A stretch of 15,051 nucleotides of DNA, taken from positions 1-15,051 of the forward strand of contig JBFJWR010000029.1 of NCBI GenBank assembly GCA_041623535.1, in the 5' to 3' direction. Both the position numbers and the translations under genes were made by a program. The notes below the pieces were generated by a model. That model saw nothing but the letters and a program-made list of their open reading frames with translations, had not been told where the DNA came from and did no database searches. Positions 6,610-14,112 of this stretch are shown here, piece by piece (position 1 is the stretch's first letter; every line of letters begins with the position of its first letter). The stretch is from JBFJWR01 sp041623535. GTDB taxonomy: Bacteria; Pseudomonadota; Gammaproteobacteria; Pseudomonadales; JBFGWM01.

Positions 6610-8003
6610 AGGCCACCACGTGGACGCAGGCGCGATTCCACGCCCAGCAGTGTTTCGAGATGCCCGTTCAGAAACTTGCCCTGCGGATCCAGGGACGCGC
6701 GGACTTCCTGAAAATCCTGCCAGTGCGGATACAGCTCACGCAACTGCCGGTGATTCAACTGGTGCAGTTTGCCCCAGTGCGGTCGTCCGTCGTACTTCCA
6801 GAAAATGCGTTCGATGCGGTCAAAGTAGGCGTGGTAGTCCTGTTCGTAATACTGGTGCACTGATATCGAACAGGAATCGCGACCCTGAAACTGGCTGAGC
6901 CAGATGTCATCCCCTTTCACGTAGCGGTATTCGAGCGGAAACCAGGAATTGAGCCGCTCTTTTTTTATCGTGGTCAGAATTTCGCGCAGACAGTCCGGGC
7001 CTGCTTCCGCCGGCACCTGGTATTCCATTTCGTTCCAGCGCACGGTGCGGGTATTGGCGAAAATCCGGTAGGACCAGCCGACCCGGTCGTCGAAGGAAAT
7101 CAGCGAACCCACGGCATTCATGATGACGTTACGCAAGTCGGGATAATCACGTACGTAACGATCCACCAGCTTGAGCAGATCGACGTAGGCACCGGAATCC
7201 TCGTGCACTACCGGCGTATCCTCGCGGTCGGTTTCGTTGAGCGTGACCGCCAGCGTGGTATCGGAATGAATCAGCGGCATGAGTTCGAAGTGCCGATTAC
7301 TGCGCACCAGGTTGTCGATGTCCTCCAGCGCTTCCCAGACGTTCTGCAGCCACTGTTTTTCCACCAGCTTGTAGCGCGGGCGGTTCTGCATCGTGACGCG
7401 CGTCAGCACGCCCAGCGCACCGAAAGACGCCCGCGCGGCGTTGAACACATCCGCATTCTCGTCCGCACTGCAGTCGATGGTATCGCCACTGGCAGTCACC
7501 AGTCGCAGTGCCTTTACATAGGACGATAGTGACCCGAACGCCTGGCCGGTGCCGTGCGTGGACGTGCCGATGGCGCCGGCCAGTGTCTGGTAATCGATGT
7601 CCGGCATGTTGACCAGGCCCTGGCCGGCTGCGTGCAAAGGCGCACCCATGTCGGTCAGCCGCGTGCCGGCCCAGAAATCCGCCGTATTGGCCTTGCTGTC
7701 GTAGCAGATCATGCCCGACAGGTTGTTCAGCGAAAGTATCGTGCCATCGGTGGGAATCAGCGGCGAAAACGAATGCGCCGCGCCGACAGGACGAATGCTG
7801 TGGCGGGTTTGTGCAACCAGTTCGGCCAGCGCGGACTCACTGGTGGGTGCCACGCGGTCAGCTGGAATACAGGTCTGGGCACCGGACCAGTTGCGCCAGA
7901 CAAAGCGGCGATCGCCCGCCGCCAGTGCTGGCATCGCGCCCGTGGCACCCAGCAAAGCGCCACTCGACAACAACTGCATCAGTTCACGACGGCTCAGGCT
8001 CAT
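6606..8003 (-). CDS. Tat-exported FAD-linked oxidoreductase, aldonolactone oxidase (ALO/GULO) family
   Basis: A 465-residue VAO-fold flavoprotein. A Tat leader (LSRRELMQLLSSGALLG, then AMPALAA) ends near residue 29. The FAD domain has RPVGAAHSFSP (71-81), in which H77 sits at the position of the covalent 8-alpha-histidyl FAD link of L-gulonolactone oxidase. The C terminus has PHWGKLH (408-414), the HWxK signature of the D-arabinono-lactone / L-gulonolactone / alditol oxidase group. The family oxidises sugar lactones or polyols; here electrons could pass to the secreted cytochrome encoded immediately upstream rather than to O2. The frame is open to 8069, but ATG 8003 gives the correct Tat leader and forms an ATGA overlap with the cytochrome stop. 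It also overlaps the PLP-enzyme start by 4 nt. The substrate is not predictable; the name 'D-arabinono-1,4-lactone oxidase' would be a family label only. Confidence 0.87.
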   Translation of the reverse strand: MSLSRRELMQLLSSGALLGATGAMPALAAGDRRFVWRNWSGAQTCIPADRVAPTSESALAELVAQTRHSIRPVGAAHSFSPLIPTDGTILSLNNLSGMICYDSKANTADFWAGTRLTDMGAPLHAAGQGLVNMPDIDYQTLAGAIGTSTHGTGQAFGSLSSYVKALRLVTASGDTIDCSADENADVFNAARASFGALGVLTRVTMQNRPRYKLVEKQWLQNVWEALEDIDNLVRSNRHFELMPLIHSDTTLAVTLNETDREDTPVVHEDSGAYVDLLKLVDRYVRDYPDLRNVIMNAVGSLISFDDRVGWSYRIFANTRTVRWNEMEYQVPAEAGPDCLREILTTIKKERLNSWFPLEYRYVKGDDIWLSQFQGRDSCSISVHQYYEQDYHAYFDRIERIFWKYDGRPHWGKLHQLNHRQLRELYPHWQDFQEVRASLDPQGKFLNGHLETLLGVESRLRPRGGL

Positions 8004-8410
8004 GGCAGCTTGCGCCCCGCCATGAACTCGATCAGTTGCACGAACTGTTCCTCGGTACAGGCCATGCACAAGCCCAGCGGCGGCATGGTCTGGTAACCGT
8101 TGATAGTGTGATCCAGCAGCAGTTCGCGGCCCTGCGCCAGGCGCGGCTGCCAGGCATCCGCGTCGCCGGTCCGGGGTGCGCCGGTGCCTTCATTGGCGTG
8201 ACACATCCGGCAGGTGCGCTCGTAAGTCGCCTGCAATGCGGGACTGAGCCCCGATGTGCCGGTTGTGGCGGGCTGCGGAAGACCCAGTTCCGCCACCTTG
8301 TCACATTCAACCAGGCCGGGAATCGGCTCCGCAGCAACCACGGCGCCCGTCAGCGCCAACAGTACTGGGATCAGCAGACGAAAGTGCAATTTAGTCATCA
8401 TGGGAACCAT
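8000..8410 (-). CDS. secreted cytochrome c5-like monohaem protein
   Basis: A protein of about 136 residues with a Sec-type signal peptide (hydrophobic RLLIPVLLALTGAVVAA, cleavage after about residue 27) and one haem site CRMCH (C67, C70, H71). The distal ligand is M109 in QTMPPLGLCMAC. The extra Cys pair C115/C118 next to the Met loop is a hallmark of cytochrome c5 proteins, which usually carry a small disulfide there. Start choice is ambiguous: ATG at 8410 has TGGA 7 nt upstream and is preferred, while ATGs at 8401 and 8398 give the same mature protein. A longer frame to 8527 crosses the divergent promoter region and is rejected. It is the first gene of the left operon, and its stop overlaps the flavoenzyme start, so it is the probable periplasmic electron acceptor of that enzyme. 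Confidence 0.87.
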   Translation of the reverse strand: MVPMMTKLHFRLLIPVLLALTGAVVAAEPIPGLVECDKVAELGLPQPATTGTSGLSPALQATYERTCRMCHANEGTGAPRTGDADAWQPRLAQGRELLLDHTINGYQTMPPLGLCMACTEEQFVQLIEFMAGRKLP

Positions 8411-8427
8411 GGCCCGGTCCAGCGTCG

Positions 8428-8457
8428 AGTCTAGTTGAATTTTGCCATTGTTTTCAG
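8428..8457 (-). promoter_or_regulatory. possible promoter of the left operon
   Basis: On the minus strand, CTGAAA (8457-8452) and TAGACT (8433-8428) lie 18 nt apart, each matching sigma70 hexamers at 4 of 6 positions. Transcription would begin only about 10 nt before ATG 8410, which would favour the ATGs at 8401 or 8398. It overlaps the plus-strand promoter candidate, as expected for a shared divergent control region. Weak, by eye only. Confidence 0.25.
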
Positions 8458-8475
8458 CCGCCGCACACGTATGCT
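8448..8475 (+). promoter_or_regulatory. candidate sigma70 promoter of the right operon
   Basis: TTGTTT (8448-8453) and TATGCT (8470-8475) with a 16-nt spacer, placing the start of transcription near 8482, about 30 nt before the acyl-CoA dehydrogenase ATG and its GGGGA Shine-Dalgarno. It lies in the 102-nt divergent intergenic region. The match is reasonable but judged by eye. Confidence 0.4.
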
Positions 8476-8512
8476 TGGATCCTTGGAAAATCACCGGCAC
8501 GGGGACGCGGGC

Positions 8513-9766
8513 ATGGATTTCAGCCACTCAGAACGGACCACCGATTACCAGAAACGCATCCGCAGGTTCATGAAAGAACGCATCCTGCCCTGGGAGGCCG
8601 AGCGCCTGCAGGAACTGGCGAACAGCCAGAATGGCGGCGACTGGACGCGCTGGCAGCCCCTGCCCGGCATTGACTCACTCAAGGCCGAGGCGCGCGAGCA
8701 GGGCCTGTGGAACCTGTTCCTCCCGGACCCGGAAACCGGCGCCGGACTCAATAACGTCGAGTACGCACCACTGGCCGAGGAGATGGGTCGCAGTTTCTTC
8801 GCCTCCGAGATTTTCAATTGCAGCGCCCCCGACACCGGCAACATGGAAGTGCTTTGGAAGTACGGCAGCGAAGCACAGAAAGAACAATGGTTGCGCCCCC
8901 TGCTGGCCGGAGAAATCCGTTCCGTGTTCTGCATGACCGAGCCTGATGTGGCATCCAGTGATGCGACAAATATGGAAGCAACCGCCATCGTGGAAGGCGA
9001 CGAGATCGTCCTCAACGGCAAGAAGTGGTGGTCCTCCGGGATTGGCGACCCGCGCTGCAAGGTGGCCATCTTCATGGGGCTCACCGACCCCGAAGCACAA
9101 CGCCACAGCCAGCACAGCATGGTACTGGTGCCGATGGACACCCCGGGCGTCAATATCCAGCGCATGCTGCCGGTGTTTGGCGACTATGACGAACCGCACG
9201 GCCACGGCGAAGTGTGGTTCGAAAACGTGCGGGTGCCGGCCGATCACCTCATTCTTGGCGCCGGTCGCGGTTTCGAAATCGCCCAGGGACGACTCGGGCC
9301 GGGCCGCATACACCACTGCATGCGCGCCATCGGTGCAGCCGAGCGTGCCCTGCAACTGATGATCGAGCGGGGCCTGAGTCGCGAGGCTTTCGGCAAGCAA
9401 CTGATCAACCTGGGCGGCAACCAGGAACGGGTCGCCGATCTGCGCATGGCCATTGACCAGGCGCGCCTGCTGACGCTGTACGCGGCCTGGAAGATCGATG
9501 CCATCGGCGCCATTCCGGCCCTGACCGAGATTTCCGCCATCAAGGTGGTGGCAGCCAACGTCCTCGAGCAGGTTGTGGGCGAGGCTTTGCAGATCCACGG
9601 CGGCGCCGGTGTTTCCCATGACACGCCACTGGCCGCTTTGTACGCCATGGCGCGTTGCCTGCGCATTGCGGACGGGCCCGATGCCGTGCACCGTGGCATG
9701 GTCGCACGCATGGAACTCGGCAAGTATCCGCACCTGAAAAAGCGCCCGGCGGAACGCAGTCGCTGA
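8513..9766 (+). CDS. acyl-CoA dehydrogenase, ACAD10/11-like
   Basis: A 417-residue FAD acyl-CoA dehydrogenase. It has the N-terminal helical domain, the flavin and substrate motif CMTEPDVASSDATN (140-153), the LNGKKWWSSG strand, the GPGR segment, and the C-terminal QIHGGAGVSHDTPLA motif. The late LRIADGPDAVHRG stretch is characteristic of the ACAD10/11-like subgroup in place of the IYEGT motif of short- and medium-chain enzymes. ATG 8513 is chosen because GGGGA lies 7 nt upstream and MDFSHSERT fits the family N terminus; the frame extends to 8435 through the promoter region. The stop overlaps the next start by 1 nt (TGATG), tightly coupling it to an APH-fold kinase. In ACAD10/11 these two activities are fused and together dehydrate 4-hydroxyacyl-CoA through a 4-phospho intermediate. 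The same role is inferred here. Confidence 0.93.
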   Translation: MDFSHSERTTDYQKRIRRFMKERILPWEAERLQELANSQNGGDWTRWQPLPGIDSLKAEAREQGLWNLFLPDPETGAGLNNVEYAPLAEEMGRSFFASEIFNCSAPDTGNMEVLWKYGSEAQKEQWLRPLLAGEIRSVFCMTEPDVASSDATNMEATAIVEGDEIVLNGKKWWSSGIGDPRCKVAIFMGLTDPEAQRHSQHSMVLVPMDTPGVNIQRMLPVFGDYDEPHGHGEVWFENVRVPADHLILGAGRGFEIAQGRLGPGRIHHCMRAIGAAERALQLMIERGLSREAFGKQLINLGGNQERVADLRMAIDQARLLTLYAAWKIDAIGAIPALTEISAIKVVAANVLEQVVGEALQIHGGAGVSHDTPLAALYAMARCLRIADGPDAVHRGMVARMELGKYPHLKKRPAERSR

Positions 9767-10839
9767 TGGAAACGCCCCGCCTCGATACGGCCGGTGATGT
9801 GCGCGATGGTGAACAGCTGGACATCGCCGCGGTGGATGCATGGCTCAAGAAACAGACACCGGGACTGCAGGGCGAACCGCAGGTGACCCAGTACAGCGGT
9901 GGTGCTTCCAACTGGACCTATCGCCTGCACTACCCGGACCAGGATCTCATCCTGCGCCGCCCGCCGGCCGGCACCAAGGCCAAGGGTGCGCACGACATGG
10001 GCCGGGAATACCGGATTCAGGCCGCGCTGCGGCCCGTATTTCCCTACGTCCCAAAAATGATCGCGCACTGTACGGACGACACCGTGATCGGCTGCGAGTT
10101 TTACGTGATGGAGCGCATCGAGGGGCTGATTCCGCGCTCCCACATGCCGCGCGGCCTGGATTTGTCGGCAGATGAAACCCGCACCCTCTGCACCCGGGTG
10201 ATCGATCGCCTGGTGGATCTGCACCGGGTCGATGTGGCAGCGGCCGGGCTGGCAGACCTGGGCCGTGGCAGTGGGTATGCGGAGCGCCAGATCAAGGGGT
10301 GGAGCACGCGGTACGGCAACGCACACACCTGGAATGTGCCGCGCTTCCGATCTGTCATCCAGTGGCTGCAGGACAACATTCCAGCGGAATCACGCATCTG
10401 CGTGATCCACAACGATTACCGCCTGGATAACGTCATCCTCGACCCGGCAGAGCCGACCCGCGTGATCGGCATTCTCGACTGGGAACTGGCAACCCTCGGC
10501 GATCCGTTGATGGACCTGGGCAGCACCCTCGCCTACTGGGTGCAGGCGGACGATGATTTCGTGCGCAAAGCCACGCGACGTCAGCCCACCCACCTGCCCG
10601 GCATGCTGACCCGGCAGGAAGTGGTCGAATACTACTGCGAGAAAACCGGCCAGCAGGCGGTGGATTTCACCTGGTACGAGGTCTACGGACTGTTTCGCCT
10701 GGCGGGTATCGTGCAACAACTTTATTACCGCTATTTCCACCGCCAGACGCGCAACCCCGAGTTCCGCACGCTCTGGGTGCTGGTGCATTACATCCAGTGG
10801 CGCCTGAACCGCATGATACGGGGCCAGGCACGCTCGTGA
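9766..10839 (+). CDS. APH-fold kinase, probable 4-hydroxyacyl-CoA kinase partner of the dehydrogenase
   Basis: A 357-residue aminoglycoside-phosphotransferase-fold protein. The nucleotide-loop region is YSGGASNWTYRL (43-54) followed by LILRRPPAG (61-69), whose R64/R65 are near the usual ATP Lys position. The catalytic loop is HNDYRLDN (215-222, catalytic D217 and metal-binding N222), and the DFG equivalent is ILDWELATLGDPLMDLG (236-252, D238). This arrangement, including the DWE and GDPLMDL context, matches the kinase half of ACAD10/11 and bacterial LvaA-type proteins rather than drug-resistance enzymes. The frame is open back to 9655, but ATG 9766, overlapping the dehydrogenase stop, fits length and coupling. 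Phosphorylation of a 4-hydroxyl on an acyl-CoA, followed by elimination in the dehydrogenase active site, is the inferred reaction. The acyl chain is unknown. Confidence 0.88.
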   Translation: METPRLDTAGDVRDGEQLDIAAVDAWLKKQTPGLQGEPQVTQYSGGASNWTYRLHYPDQDLILRRPPAGTKAKGAHDMGREYRIQAALRPVFPYVPKMIAHCTDDTVIGCEFYVMERIEGLIPRSHMPRGLDLSADETRTLCTRVIDRLVDLHRVDVAAAGLADLGRGSGYAERQIKGWSTRYGNAHTWNVPRFRSVIQWLQDNIPAESRICVIHNDYRLDNVILDPAEPTRVIGILDWELATLGDPLMDLGSTLAYWVQADDDFVRKATRRQPTHLPGMLTRQEVVEYYCEKTGQQAVDFTWYEVYGLFRLAGIVQQLYYRYFHRQTRNPEFRTLWVLVHYIQWRLNRMIRGQARS

Positions 10840-10854
10840 GTCATACGATGAGAC

Positions 10855-10858
10855 AGGA
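10855..10858 (+). promoter_or_regulatory. ribosome binding site supporting a TTG start
   Basis: AGGA lies 7 nt before TTG 10866 in the 26-nt spacer after the kinase gene. No ATG or GTG gives the conserved MGTIYLIRHG N terminus, so this site decides the start of the phosphatase-fold gene. Confidence 0.65.
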
Positions 10859-10865
10859 ATAAAGT

Positions 10866-11555
10866 TTGGGCACCATCTACCTGATCCGGCATGGACAGGC
10901 CTCCTTCGGGCGGGCCGACTACGACAAGCTTTCAGACACGGGCATAGAACAGGCGCGGGTGCTCGGGGCAGCCCTCAAATCCCGGTTACCCCGGGTCGAT
11001 GCGGTGTACACGGGCAGCATGCTGCGGCACCAGGAAACCGCCACGCACTGTTTAACAGCCATGGACCTCGCCGTCGGCTGGGCCGAGGAACCCGGCTGGA
11101 ATGAATATGATCACAACGAGATCGTGCACCGCTTCAATCCCATGTACGCCAACCAGGCCATGCTGGTCGCCGATATGGCGAAAGGACTGAATCCGCGCAG
11201 GGCCTTCCAGGACATGTTCGCCAGCGCCATCGAGCGCTGGGTGAATGGCGAGCACGACGACTATGACGAGAGCTGGCAGTCGTTCTGCACCCGTGTACAG
11301 GCGGCCATGGACAAAACCCTGGAGGATCTGGGCGCCTCCAAAACCGCGCTGGTGTTTACCTCGGGCGGGGCAATCTCGGTGATCTGCAAGCAACTGCTAC
11401 GCATCCCTGACCGCGACATCTTCCGCCTGAACTGGACCCTGGCCAACGCCTCGGTGACCAAGCTGATCTACGGCAGGCGTGGCGTACACCTGAGCACACT
11501 GAACGAACACGGCCATTTCGAAGGCGAACTGGCCCACCTGATAACCTACCGCTGA
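10866..11555 (+). CDS. histidine phosphatase-fold (phosphoglycerate mutase-like) protein lacking the second catalytic His
   Basis: A 229-residue protein with the clade's N-terminal IYLIRHGQASFG motif. R8 and H9 are the phosphate pocket and phospho-acceptor, and E80 in WNEYDHNE is the likely proton donor. In ordinary members the second His sits in a 'SHGG' loop; here the loop reads ALVFTSGGAIS (161-171), with S166 where His is expected. H9 could still be phosphorylated, but turnover may differ, or the protein may bind rather than cleave a phosphoester. Translation starts at TTG 10866. It lies 26 nt after the kinase and 16 nt before the SDR, so it is part of the operon. Given a pathway with phosphorylated acyl-CoA or acid intermediates, removal of dead-end phosphates is one possible job; this is inference. 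Confidence 0.85.
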   Translation: MGTIYLIRHGQASFGRADYDKLSDTGIEQARVLGAALKSRLPRVDAVYTGSMLRHQETATHCLTAMDLAVGWAEEPGWNEYDHNEIVHRFNPMYANQAMLVADMAKGLNPRRAFQDMFASAIERWVNGEHDDYDESWQSFCTRVQAAMDKTLEDLGASKTALVFTSGGAISVICKQLLRIPDRDIFRLNWTLANASVTKLIYGRRGVHLSTLNEHGHFEGELAHLITYR

Positions 11556-11571
11556 ACAGGAGATATCCAGC

Positions 11572-12318
11572 ATGCGCAAGAACATTCTTATTACCGGGGC
11601 CAGTTCCGGACTCGGCTCCGGCATGGCGCGCCAGTTTGCAGGCATGGGTCGCAATCTGGCTTTGTGCGCCCGCCGCCTGCCGGCGCTGGAAGACCTGCGC
11701 GAGGAATTGCTGGCCATCAATCCGGACATCCAGGTGCATATCCGTGCGCTGGACGTCTGCAATCACGAACAGGTTTTCGAGGTCTTCCGTGCCTTCGAAC
11801 AGGATCTCGGCCGACTCGACCGCATCATCATCAATGCCGGCATGGGCAAAGGCGCCTCGCTGGGTACGGGTAAATTTCATGCCAACCTGGAAACCGCGAT
11901 GACCAATTTTGTCGCGGCACTGGCTCAGGCCGAGGCAGCCATGGAAATTTTCCGCAAGCAGAACGAGGGCCACCTGGTGGCGATTTCCTCGGTCAGCGCA
12001 TTCCGCGGCTTTCCCGGCGCGCTCAACACCTATGCCGCCACCAAGGCCGGCCTGAGCAATCTCGCCGAGGGCCTGCGTGCGGACCTGATCAACTCGCCCA
12101 TCGAGGTGACCACCATCCACCCCGGCTTTATCCTGACCGACATCAACAAGGACATGAAAAAAGCCCCCTTCCGGGTCGACCTGGAAACCGGCAGCCGGGC
12201 GCTGGCCGAGGCGATCGAGTCCGAGCCGGCCGAGGCCTCGGTGCCGAAGTGGCCGTGGGTGCCGATCGGCGCCGCCATGAAGCGGATGCCCCTGTCCATG
12301 GTCGCTAAAATGGGCTGA
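11572..12318 (+). CDS. short-chain dehydrogenase/reductase (SDR)
   Basis: A 248-residue classical SDR. The cofactor motif is TGASSGLG (8-15), with A33-R34-R35 after the second strand suggesting NADP(H) preference. IINAGMG carries the NAG motif (88-90), and catalytic residues are S140 (or S139) in AISSVS, Y154 and K158 in TYAATKAG. The HPGFILTDI segment (about 183-191) is the usual post-active-site PG motif. A basic C terminus near residues 225-248 (WPWVPIGAAMKRMPLSMVAKMG) may be amphipathic and contact the membrane. ATG 11572 has AGGAGA 8 nt upstream. In an operon with acyl-CoA dehydrogenase, kinase and acyl-CoA synthetase it probably oxidises or reduces a hydroxy- or keto-acyl intermediate, for example making the 4-hydroxy substrate from a 4-keto compound. 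The substrate is not established. Confidence 0.92.
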   Translation: MRKNILITGASSGLGSGMARQFAGMGRNLALCARRLPALEDLREELLAINPDIQVHIRALDVCNHEQVFEVFRAFEQDLGRLDRIIINAGMGKGASLGTGKFHANLETAMTNFVAALAQAEAAMEIFRKQNEGHLVAISSVSAFRGFPGALNTYAATKAGLSNLAEGLRADLINSPIEVTTIHPGFILTDINKDMKKAPFRVDLETGSRALAEAIESEPAEASVPKWPWVPIGAAMKRMPLSMVAKMG

Positions 12319-12424
12319 GTGCGCCGTCAGGCAGAATTGGCCTGAAGCGACTAAGCTTTAGCGTCATATTGATCCTTCGGAACCCCGTTCCGGTACCATC
12401 TTCAGACCTGTTGGAGAGAGCTAA
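12319..12424 (+). promoter_or_regulatory. intergenic region with two short dyads before the acyl-CoA synthetase
   Basis: This 106-nt spacer is the largest gap in the right operon. TCAGGC (12327-12332) pairs with GCCTGA (12340-12345) over a 7-nt loop, without a T-run. CGGAAC (12378-12383) pairs with GTTCCG (12387-12392) over CCC. The second dyad lies about 32 nt before ATG 12425 and could be a leader hairpin or an operator half-site pair. I see no convincing -35/-10 pair. GGAGAGA (12413-12419) is the Shine-Dalgarno of the next gene. The synthetase may be read through from upstream or separately controlled. Confidence 0.35.
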
Positions 12425-14101
12425 ATGGCTAATAGTATTAAAGTTGATCGCACACCACTGGGCGCGTTCTACCATTGGGAAAAGACCACTCCCAACAAGA
12501 CCTATCTCACCCAGCCGGTGAAGGGACAGGTGACCGATTACTCGTTCGCCGAAGTGGGTCGCCAGGCGCGTGCGATGGCTGGTTACATCAAGAGCCAGGG
12601 CATCGAACCGGGCAGCCAGGTGGGCCTGATGTCCAATAACTGTGCGCACTGGATCATCAGCGACCTCGCCATCTGGATCGCCGGCTGCGTAACGGTGCCG
12701 CTCTACCCGACACTGGGCGAAGACACGGTCCGTTTCATCCTGGAACACAGCGAATCCAAAATGCTGCTGGTTGGCCCGTTGGGCGACTGGCCGGAAATGA
12801 AAAAAGGCGTACCTGCTGACCTGCCCATGGTGAGCCTTCCCGGTGGTCCCAAGGATGCCGGCACGCCCTGGAACGAAGCCATAGAAAAAGCCACGCCGGT
12901 CGAAGGCAGCCCGGACCGTGATCTGGATGAGATGGCGACGATTGTTTACACCTCCGGCAGCACCGGCAATCCCAAGGGCGTCATGACCAGTTTCCGCGCC
13001 ATGATGTCCATCCCGGTCGGCATGGCAGAAACGCTGCCGATGAACAACGACGACCGGGTGATGTCCTACCTGCCACTGTCGCACGTATTTGAACGCGGCG
13101 CGCTGGAAATGCCATCGCTGCAGTTTGGCTACCACGTCTTCTTTACCGAGGGCCTGGCGACCTTTGCGCAGGATCTGCGCCGTGCCCGCCCAACGATCTT
13201 TTTCTCGGTGCCGCGCCTGTGGAGCAAGTTCCAGCTCGGCGTGTTCGCCAAGCTGCCCAAGCGCAAGCAGGACATCCTGTTCCGCATCCCGTTCATCAAC
13301 AAGAAGGTCAAGCGCACCATTCTTGAGCAGCTCGGCCTGCAGGATGTGAAGTACGCAGGCACCGGCTCTGCACCCCTGCCGCCGGACATCCTGGCCTGGT
13401 ATCGCAGTCTCGGCCTGGAACTGCTTGAGGGCTACGGCATGTCGGAAAACTTCGCCTATTCGCACGCCAACCGTCCGGGCCAGACCCGGGTCGGATATGT
13501 CGGCCATCCGGCGCCCGGCGTGGAATGCAAGATTGCCGAGAGCGGCGAGATCCTGGTCAAGAGCCCCGGCAACATGATGGGTTACTACAAGAACCCGGAG
13601 AAAACCGCGGAAGACCTGCAGGCAGACGGATTCCTGAGAACCGGCGACATGGGCGAGGTCGATGATGAAGGTCGCCTCAAGATCACCGGACGGGTCAAGG
13701 AACTGTTCAAGACCAGCAAGGGCAAGTACGTCGCCCCGGCGCCGATCGAGAACAAGCTCTGCTCACATCCCATGATCGAAGTGACCTGCGTCGCTGGTGC
13801 CGACCAGGCGCAGCCCTACGCGCTGATCGTGCTGTCCGACGAAGCCAAGGCCGAGATCAAGTCCGGAGAAGCGGACCGGGAAGGCATAGAGTCTGAACTG
13901 GCCGTCCTGAAGGCCGAAGTCAATTCCACGCTCGACCCGCATGAACACCTGCAATGCCTGGTCATCGTCAGTGACCCATGGACCATCGAAAGCGGCTTCC
14001 TGACCCCGACCATGAAGATCAAGCGGAACGTGATCGAAAGCACATACGAGCCCAACCTTGAGAAGTGGTATTCGGCAAACAAGGATGTCATCTGGGAATA
14101 A
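12425..14101 (+). CDS. AMP-forming long-chain fatty acyl-CoA synthetase-like enzyme
   Basis: A 558-residue member of the ANL superfamily. The P-loop-like A3 motif is YTSGSTGNPKG (175-185). LPLSHVFER (216-224) is the long-chain FACS-type A4 segment. EGYGMSE (335-341) is A5, RTGDMG (405-410) with D408 is A7, ITGRVKELFKTSKGKYVAP (420-438) is A8, and the catalytic Lys of A10 is K531 in LTPTMKIKR. It is expected to activate a carboxylic acid with ATP to the acyl-AMP and then the CoA thioester. The LSHVFER and FKTSKGKYVAP motifs place it with long-chain/bubblegum-type enzymes rather than acetate or benzoate ligases. The start has GGAGAGA upstream. It could supply acyl-CoA substrate to the dehydrogenase and kinase encoded upstream, or to the acyltransferase downstream. 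Confidence 0.93.
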   Translation: MANSIKVDRTPLGAFYHWEKTTPNKTYLTQPVKGQVTDYSFAEVGRQARAMAGYIKSQGIEPGSQVGLMSNNCAHWIISDLAIWIAGCVTVPLYPTLGEDTVRFILEHSESKMLLVGPLGDWPEMKKGVPADLPMVSLPGGPKDAGTPWNEAIEKATPVEGSPDRDLDEMATIVYTSGSTGNPKGVMTSFRAMMSIPVGMAETLPMNNDDRVMSYLPLSHVFERGALEMPSLQFGYHVFFTEGLATFAQDLRRARPTIFFSVPRLWSKFQLGVFAKLPKRKQDILFRIPFINKKVKRTILEQLGLQDVKYAGTGSAPLPPDILAWYRSLGLELLEGYGMSENFAYSHANRPGQTRVGYVGHPAPGVECKIAESGEILVKSPGNMMGYYKNPEKTAEDLQADGFLRTGDMGEVDDEGRLKITGRVKELFKTSKGKYVAPAPIENKLCSHPMIEVTCVAGADQAQPYALIVLSDEAKAEIKSGEADREGIESELAVLKAEVNSTLDPHEHLQCLVIVSDPWTIESGFLTPTMKIKRNVIESTYEPNLEKWYSANKDVIWE

Positions 14102-14112
14102 GATTGCGGTAA

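Noticed and set aside
8675..9841. 388-codon minus-strand open frame
   Set aside because: Antisense shadow of the acyl-CoA dehydrogenase; composition is atypical and it has no family motif or credible start.
9766..10839. Aminoglycoside-resistance phosphotransferase
   Set aside because: Although APH-fold, its coupling to an ACAD10/11-like dehydrogenase and its HNDYRLDN and DWELATLGDPLMDL motifs match acyl-CoA-pathway kinases rather than resistance enzymes.
12305..13507. 400-codon minus-strand open frame
   Set aside because: Antisense to the acyl-CoA synthetase; His/Arg-rich translation without motifs, so a shadow.
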